This document shows, one piece after another, positions 39,863 through 44,550 of a stretch of 44,550 bases of DNA. The notes under the pieces are model-generated. The model worked only from the letters and a program-made list of their open reading frames with translations. It did not search any database and had not been told where the DNA came from. This DNA comes from an uncultured Prevotellaceae bacterium. Lineage in GTDB: Bacteria > Bacteroidota > Bacteroidia > Bacteroidales > Bacteroidaceae. The position numbers and the translations under genes are program-made. The stretch lies in NCBI GenBank assembly GCA_902782305.1, contig CACZMV010000022.1:1-44550 (forward strand). Reading direction: 5' to 3'. Position 1 is the first letter of the stretch. Every line of letters starts with the position of its first letter.

Positions 39863-41559
39863 TATTAGTATTCGGAGGAACGACGGAAGGACGCAAGGCA
39901 GTAGAAGTATTGGAAGAAGCTGGTTCTCCCTATTTCTATAGCACGAAGACTGGTGAGCAGGAATTATCACTACACAACGGTCTGCGCATTGAGGGTGCGA
40001 TGAATGCTGAGACTATGTATTCATTCTGCAAAGAGCATCAGATTCGTCTCATCATTGATGCTGCCCATCCGTTTGCCTCTCAGTTACATGAAACGATTGC
40101 TAATGTAGCTTCTGAGTATGACATTCCCGTTATACGCTACGAAAGAATCTATCCACCACGAGACGTGGATATTACCTGGATTGACGATTACGCAGAAGTG
40201 CCAACAGATATCCATACGCTTTTAGCCACTACGGGCGTGCAGAGCATCAGTAAACTGAAATATCTGGAAGAGAAAGGTATTAAGGTCATTTATAGGATTT
40301 TAAATCGAGAGAGCAGCATCTTGTTGGCTCATCAACAAGGAGCGACGGATGACCAACTGTGCTTTTATCCACAGACCGTAGAGGCTGATGCCGTGCTGAT
40401 GAAGGAAAGTGGAGTTAGTGGTGGCTTTGTTGAGAAAATTGCTGAAGCTCGTGAAAAAGGAATGAGGATAATCGCTCTTAAACGTCCAAATCTATCGTTC
40501 GAAAATTCTGTTAATGGACCTTATGGATTGCGACGAGCAGTAGAGAAACTGTTGTCAGAATTCTTTCCTTTGCATAGTGGACTGACTACTGGAACTTGTG
40601 CCACAGCTGCAGCAATTGCAGCAACGATGAAATTGACGAAAGGCGAGACACCTGCAGAAGTACCCGTATTGTTACCCAATGGTGAGACGATTCCTGTAGC
40701 AGTAGTTTATAGTAATGACTATGCCTATTGTATTAAAGAGGCTGGTGATGACCCTGATGTGACAGATGGAATTGAAGTCAGAGCATATGTAGAGCCTAGT
40801 AATCATTTTGAGATTGTTGGAGGTGAGGGCGTAGGCAGATTTACATTACCAGGCTTTGACTATCCTCTAGGTGAAGCTGCCATCAATAAAGGACCTCGTG
40901 AAATGATGAGGAAAAACATTCAAGAGAATGTAAAGATAATCATTAGTGTTCCTGATGGAGCGGAAATTGCCAAGAAAACCTTCAATCCTCGTTTAGGTAT
41001 CGAAGGAGGTATCTCGATTATTGGAGTTTCTGGCATTGTAAAACCTTTCAGCGAAGAAGCATTTATCGACAGCATTCACAAATGTATGGAGGTTGCAAAG
41101 GCTAGTGGTGCTGAGCGTGTGGTAATCAATAGTGGTGCGAAAAGTGAGCGTTTTGTCAGAACCATGTATCCAGAACTTCCTCGTCAGGCTTTCGTGGAAT
41201 ATGGCAACTATATTGGTGATACATTGAAGATTGCCAATGAACTCGGCATCAAACATGTTACCCTTGGAGTTATGTTGGGTAAGGCTGTTAAGCTGGCTGC
41301 AGGTCATCTGGATACTCATAGTCGCAAGACAACAATGGATATCCGTTTTATCCAACAGATGCTGCAAGAGTCAGACATTACTGTTGACATAAGTAATATC
41401 ACTTTGGCACGAGAACTTTGGGATATCATTCCTTCCAACCAACTTAACGATTTTGCACAAACTGTTATTCGCCATTGTGCAACCTATTGTAATCCGATTC
41501 TGCCTAATGGTTTGCTTACTATTTTACTGATTGATGAAAATGGAAAAATCTATGGATAA
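39859..41559 (+). CDS. Cobalamin biosynthesis fusion CbiJ-CbiD (CobK plus C1-methyltransferase)
   Basis: A 566-residue fusion. Residues 1 to about 230 are the precorrin-6A reductase CbiJ/CobK (LVFGGTTEGRKAVEVLEEAG, IIDAAHPFASQLHETI, VSGGFVEKIAEAREKGMR). From about 238 on is CbiD, the cobalt-precorrin-5B C1-methyltransferase (SGLTTGTCATAAAIAA, DDPDVTDGIEVRA, GVGRFTLPGFDYPLGEAAIN, HVTLGVMLGKAVKLAAGHLD). It starts with ATGA overlap. The cluster still lacks, within this window, the precorrin-2 C20-methyltransferase CbiL, a cobalt chelatase (CbiK/X), the uroporphyrinogen methyltransferase and the late steps. Confidence 0.9.
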   Translation: MILVFGGTTEGRKAVEVLEEAGSPYFYSTKTGEQELSLHNGLRIEGAMNAETMYSFCKEHQIRLIIDAAHPFASQLHETIANVASEYDIPVIRYERIYPPRDVDITWIDDYAEVPTDIHTLLATTGVQSISKLKYLEEKGIKVIYRILNRESSILLAHQQGATDDQLCFYPQTVEADAVLMKESGVSGGFVEKIAEAREKGMRIIALKRPNLSFENSVNGPYGLRRAVEKLLSEFFPLHSGLTTGTCATAAAIAATMKLTKGETPAEVPVLLPNGETIPVAVVYSNDYAYCIKEAGDDPDVTDGIEVRAYVEPSNHFEIVGGEGVGRFTLPGFDYPLGEAAINKGPREMMRKNIQENVKIIISVPDGAEIAKKTFNPRLGIEGGISIIGVSGIVKPFSEEAFIDSIHKCMEVAKASGAERVVINSGAKSERFVRTMYPELPRQAFVEYGNYIGDTLKIANELGIKHVTLGVMLGKAVKLAAGHLDTHSRKTTMDIRFIQQMLQESDITVDISNITLARELWDIIPSNQLNDFAQTVIRHCATYCNPILPNGLLTILLIDENGKIYG

Positions 41560-42262
41560 ATATCAAGACTTGTTCATCGACTTTGATGATACTTTATATG
41601 ATACCTATGGCAATGCGGTCATAGCCTTGCAAGAGACCTTTGACGCATTTCATTTGGAGCAATACTTTGATAATCCTCAAGTGTTCTATGATGCTTATTG
41701 GGCAGCAAATATAGACCTATGGACACGATATTCGAAGGGAGAAATTACACGTCCGCATCTGATTGTGGAACGTTTCCGTCGTCCATTGAGCGAAGGCAAA
41801 GGACTTGATATTACCGAACAATATTGTTTGGAGATGAGTGACCGATTCCTCGACTTCTGTTCCTGTAAATCAGGTGTTATTGAAGGTGCGCATGAACTGA
41901 TGAGTTATCTAAAACAAAAGGGTTATCGCATGCATATGTGCAGCAACGGGTTCCATGAAGTGCAATATAAGAAACTGGCATCCTGTGGACTTCGTGACTT
42001 TTTCGACACCATCATTCTAAGTGAGGACGCAGGAGTCAACAAACCATCGCCTCTTTATTTCGACTATGCATTGAAAGTATCTGGCGCCAAACGACAAAAT
42101 ACTCTCATGATAGGCGACAATTTAAATACAGATATCAAGGGAGCTCTTTCTGCAGGTATTGATGCTCTGTTGTTCAATAGGTGGCAGGTAAATCTCAGCG
42201 AGAGCACAATTACCCCCACTTACATTGCTGAAACGCTTCTTGATATCAAAAAGGTGTTGTAA
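41552..42262 (+). CDS. HAD-family phosphatase, YjjG-like
   Basis: Cytoplasmic haloacid-dehalogenase-type phosphatase, 236 residues from the ATG at 41552. The nucleophile motif is FIDFDDTLYDTYG, motif II is near HMCSNGFHEVQYKK, the motif III lysine lies in EDAGVNKPSPLYFDYAL and motif IV is LMIGDNLNTDIKGAL. The closest family is YjjG, a nucleotidase of non-canonical pyrimidine nucleotides. The frame allows starts at 41531-41540; I prefer 41552 because the conserved part begins right after it and the overlap with the CbiJ-CbiD stop is then only 8 bases. Its stop codon abuts the stop of the convergent permease. Confidence 0.83.
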   Translation: MDKYQDLFIDFDDTLYDTYGNAVIALQETFDAFHLEQYFDNPQVFYDAYWAANIDLWTRYSKGEITRPHLIVERFRRPLSEGKGLDITEQYCLEMSDRFLDFCSCKSGVIEGAHELMSYLKQKGYRMHMCSNGFHEVQYKKLASCGLRDFFDTIILSEDAGVNKPSPLYFDYALKVSGAKRQNTLMIGDNLNTDIKGALSAGIDALLFNRWQVNLSESTITPTYIAETLLDIKKVL

Positions 42263-43297
42263 TTATTCTCCTATTTCGTTTTTCCTTCTGCCAAAGAGCA
42301 CCATCGCAATGACGGGTGCTCCGACAAGAGCAGTAACGCTGTTGACGGGTAGGGCACCCTCGAAGCCAGGCATGCGGGCTATGAAGTTACAGAATAGTGC
42401 TAGGACTGCTCCACAGAGTGCTGTAGCAGGCATCAATATGCGATGTTCGGATGTTCGGAAGATGGCACGAGCGAGATGCGGAACAGCCAGTCCAATAAAC
42501 ATGATAGGTCCGCAATATGCCGTTACAATAGCTACCAACACACCTGACGAAATAATGATGAGCATTCTGCTTCGACGTATATTCAGACCCAGATTGGCAG
42601 CATAACGGTCACCCAACAGCATGAGGTTCATAGGCTTTACCAACAAACAAGCCAAAGGCAATAAGATGCACATCAACACGATGAACAGCATCATCTCATC
42701 GCCAGAGACACGCGAGAAAGAACCTAATCCCCATACCACGAATGCTTTCACGTCTTCTTCTGGCGAGAGAAATTTCAGCACGCCAATAATGGCATTTGCC
42801 AAATAGCCTATCATTACACCAATGATAAGTAGGGTGACATTTCCCTTAACTTTCTGCGATATCCACAGAATGAGCGACAATACAGCCAATGCCCCAACAA
42901 CTGCAGCTACACTCATGGCAGCATCACCCAGATAACCCAACCGTGAGAGGGCTACACCACCAATGCGTCCTGATAATAAGACTACAAAGGCAACACCAAG
43001 GGCAGAACCGTTGCTGATGCCCAGAACCGAAGGACCAGCTAAGGGATTACGAAAAACGGTTTGCATCTGAAGACCGCTAACCGCAAGACCTGCACCCGCA
43101 ACAATCGCTGTCAAAGCCTGTGGTAGTCGGCTGCTGAATATGATGTTCGTCCAAATCTCATTAGAGTCATCACCCATCAAGATACGACAAACCTCTATCA
43201 TGGGAATACGGACGGAACCGATGAGCAAATTGATGATCACCAGCACCAGAACACCTACGATAAGGGCGAGTATCAAGGGGAGTGGACGTCTAATCAT
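42263..43297 (-). CDS. FecCD/BtuC-family ABC transporter permease
   Basis: A 344-residue inner-membrane permease with about ten hydrophobic segments, of the type II importer family for vitamin B12, haem and iron siderophores. Landmarks are SRLPQALTAIVAGAGLAVSG, QTVFRNPLAGPSVLGISNGS, WGLGSFSR and the coupling region ATALCGAVLALFCNFIAR. It lies 3 bases downstream of the binding lipoprotein. No ATPase gene follows; the strand ends in convergence with the HAD gene. The nearby corrin genes make B12 or cobinamide plausible cargo, but iron chelates are just as compatible. Confidence 0.87.
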   Translation of the reverse strand: MIRRPLPLILALIVGVLVLVIINLLIGSVRIPMIEVCRILMGDDSNEIWTNIIFSSRLPQALTAIVAGAGLAVSGLQMQTVFRNPLAGPSVLGISNGSALGVAFVVLLSGRIGGVALSRLGYLGDAAMSVAAVVGALAVLSLILWISQKVKGNVTLLIIGVMIGYLANAIIGVLKFLSPEEDVKAFVVWGLGSFSRVSGDEMMLFIVLMCILLPLACLLVKPMNLMLLGDRYAANLGLNIRRSRMLIIISSGVLVAIVTAYCGPIMFIGLAVPHLARAIFRTSEHRILMPATALCGAVLALFCNFIARMPGFEGALPVNSVTALVGAPVIAMVLFGRRKNEIGE

Positions 43298-43300
43298 GTC

Positions 43301-44413
43301 TTATTTCAAAAGTTTGTAATAGGTTGCCTGATAATCTGGTTCTACCAATTCGGGATGGAAGATTGCCACAAAATCCTTCAACAGGACATCTGGCTGAACA
43401 GGCGATATTTCATAATAAGCCTGTTTCTTCATATTGCAGTAGATTACTTTCTTCTCTTTGAACGATTGGAAGAGTTCGTTGCGAGGCTCTGAGGCTTTCA
43501 ATGCATCATAGCTGAAATCACCAGGAAAGCTGTTCAGAATACGCCAATAGTCTGCTTTTGCAGCCAATGCATACATTTTCTCAAATTCCAGATTCTCGCC
43601 AGCAGTCTCTTCGTCATTAATGATATACTCTGCACCAGCATCACGGAATATCTGAGCCAGATAGTTTTTTCCTCCAACAGCGTGCCATGTACCACTATGC
43701 ATTTCGCCACTGAATACGGTTGGACGTGTTTCACTTTTAGATGCCAAAATCTTTATATCATTGTAACGTTTTTCGATACCTGAAAAGACTTCGTTAGCCT
43801 CACGCTCCTTGCCGATAAACATACCCACAAACTTAATCCACTCAGCCTGACCTAATGGATTCAGTTCCTTATATCCTAAATGTGGAACAAGAGTAATGCC
43901 AGTTTCCTTAATTGGTTCATAACCACCACGTTTAAATGGTGAGATAAAGATAATATCAGGATTAGCTGCAAGCACCATTTCTGTATCAAAATTACCTTCC
44001 ATTCCAATCTTTACAATTCGTCCATCCTTTACACGTTCCAAGATATCTTTGTTAAAGAGATTCTTAGTTCCTGTAAGTCCTTTAACCACATCGTGAGCAT
44101 CAAGAACGGTGAAGTTTGACAATTGCAAAGCTGTCATACAGATGGTACTTTTGATAGGTACACGAACCTTCGTATAACCTTCTGGAACTACAACATCATC
44201 TGCATGTACCAATGCAAAATGATCGTGCTTACCAACATCAACCAGACGAATATCGGCAGAGTCGCGAACACTGAATCCCGTAGCATACTTCACTTCAATT
44301 GTCGCAATGGAATCGCTGGGAGTCATATTGTCTGTTTCTTGCGACTTGTTATTCTTTCCAGAACAAGCGCAAAATACAACTGCAACACCCAAGTAAAAGG
44401 CTATTTTCTTCAT
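43301..44413 (-). CDS. ABC transporter substrate-binding lipoprotein (BtuF/FecB fold)
   Basis: A 370-residue periplasmic lipoprotein, signal AFYLGVAVVFCACSGK with the lipidated Cys at about residue 18. The mature part has the two-lobe helical-backbone fold of cluster A-II binding proteins: TLQLSNFTVLD-type strand (here MTALQLSNFTVLDAHDVV), NFDTEMVLAANPDIIFISPF, LGQAEWIKFVGMFIGKE, and EMHSGTWHAVGGKNYLAQIF. ATG 44413 is chosen over the longer frame to 44452, which begins in the promoter. The permease follows. Ligand is unknown. From 44414 to the end I see only promoter sequence and no gene. Confidence 0.85.
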   Translation of the reverse strand: MKKIAFYLGVAVVFCACSGKNNKSQETDNMTPSDSIATIEVKYATGFSVRDSADIRLVDVGKHDHFALVHADDVVVPEGYTKVRVPIKSTICMTALQLSNFTVLDAHDVVKGLTGTKNLFNKDILERVKDGRIVKIGMEGNFDTEMVLAANPDIIFISPFKRGGYEPIKETGITLVPHLGYKELNPLGQAEWIKFVGMFIGKEREANEVFSGIEKRYNDIKILASKSETRPTVFSGEMHSGTWHAVGGKNYLAQIFRDAGAEYIINDEETAGENLEFEKMYALAAKADYWRILNSFPGDFSYDALKASEPRNELFQSFKEKKVIYCNMKKQAYYEISPVQPDVLLKDFVAIFHPELVEPDYQATYYKLLK

Positions 44414-44441
44414 TTCTCTATCATAATTTCGTTTTACTCTG

Positions 44442-44449
44442 CAAAAGTA
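44442..44449 (-). promoter_or_regulatory. -7 promoter element of the binding-protein/permease unit
   Basis: TACTTTTG followed by CA on the minus strand, 28 bases before the ATG at 44413. The leader is too short for a cobalamin riboswitch. Confidence 0.6.
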
Positions 44450-44462
44450 CAAAATTATTTTG

Positions 44463-44470
44463 TAATTTTG
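44463..44470 (+). promoter_or_regulatory. Possible divergent -7 element reading out of the window
   Basis: TAATTTTG on the plus strand, next to the near-palindrome CAAAATTATTTTG. It would start a transcript near 44475 that leaves the window. No coding start or riboswitch core is visible in the remaining 75 bases. Confidence 0.3.
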
Positions 44471-44550
44471 GCAGAAAAAGCAATCTTTCTTTATTTAAAG
44501 GCAGTTCGGGGTATTGAGGAAAATCAGGGTTACGGATAAGAGACGGTTCT

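Noticed and set aside
44414-44550. Cobalamin riboswitch upstream of the binding protein or reading out at the right edge
   Set aside because: The minus-strand leader is only about 25 bases, and the conserved B12-box core is not recognisable in the remaining plus-strand sequence.
1-44550. tRNA, rRNA, insertion sequence, integrase or prophage genes
   Set aside because: No T-loop-like conserved blocks with cloverleaf pairing and no transposase or integrase motifs were found by reading; a dedicated tRNA scan would settle the first.

Overview
The window looks like chromosome of a Bacteroidota bacterium, most probably Prevotellaceae or a close relative. The signs are the Bacteroidota -7 promoter element (TAnnTTTG, usually TACCTTTG) in front of most transcription units, the near absence of Shine-Dalgarno sequences, a short 287-residue primary sigma factor without region 1.1, lipoprotein signals of the relaxed Bacteroidota type, and family members typical of this phylum (DUF4494, FprA flavoprotein, CCDC81-like HU plus SPOR, EFR1 ferredoxin). 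No tRNA, rRNA, CRISPR array, insertion sequence or prophage gene was seen. Coding density is very high and no gene-free stretch exceeds 300 bases.

Layout. 1-4.8 kb: the tail of an unidentified gene, glycerate kinase, then a cluster of nucleic-acid repair genes (AlkZ-related, radical SAM repair protein with its partner, convergent AlkD). 4.9-8.1 kb: flavodiiron protein and a membrane nucleotide-sugar dehydratase. 8.3-11.2 kb: HtrA protease, then rpoD coupled to a small exported protein. 11.2-15.4 kb (minus): fructuronate-reductase-like enzyme, LolC/E-type permease, aminotransferase. 15.5-17.9 kb: membrane pseudokinase, DUF4494, YggS. 17.9-22.1 kb: EFR1 ferredoxin, truA, EamA transporter, FHA protein, HU-SPOR protein. 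22.1-25.6 kb: rfbC, ugd, a lipoprotein and a nitrilase. 25.8-29.7 kb: gyrA and a TPR protein. 29.7-34.2 kb (minus): hisG-hisD-hisC followed by an MFS transporter. 34.3-42.3 kb: lytic transglycosylase, then four fused corrin-ring genes carrying eight activities of the anaerobic B12 route (CbiH-CbiC, CbiE-CbiT, CbiG-CbiF, CbiJ-CbiD), then a HAD phosphatase. 42.3-44.4 kb (minus): BtuC-like permease and binding lipoprotein, plausibly for corrinoid or iron-chelate uptake.

The least expected structure is not a gene. Eleven short tandem arrays, all with a strict 7-nt period but with different heptamer words, are scattered over 15-38 kb, and two further arrays have a 10-nt period. Eight heptamer arrays are intergenic, and five of these overlap or directly abut a stop codon in the orientation that puts a TAA or TAG in every unit. 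Three others lie in frame inside genes (twice in the MFS transporter, once in the CbiE-CbiT linker). Two arrays 15 kb apart share a 40-nt sequence with one difference. They resemble the STRR heptamer repeats of filamentous cyanobacteria and may be a mobile or self-expanding repeat family. Other points of interest are an 18-bp perfect palindrome spanning the rpoD promoter, an inverted repeat on a gyrA promoter, several apparently leaderless genes, and a kinase-fold protein lacking both catalytic aspartates.
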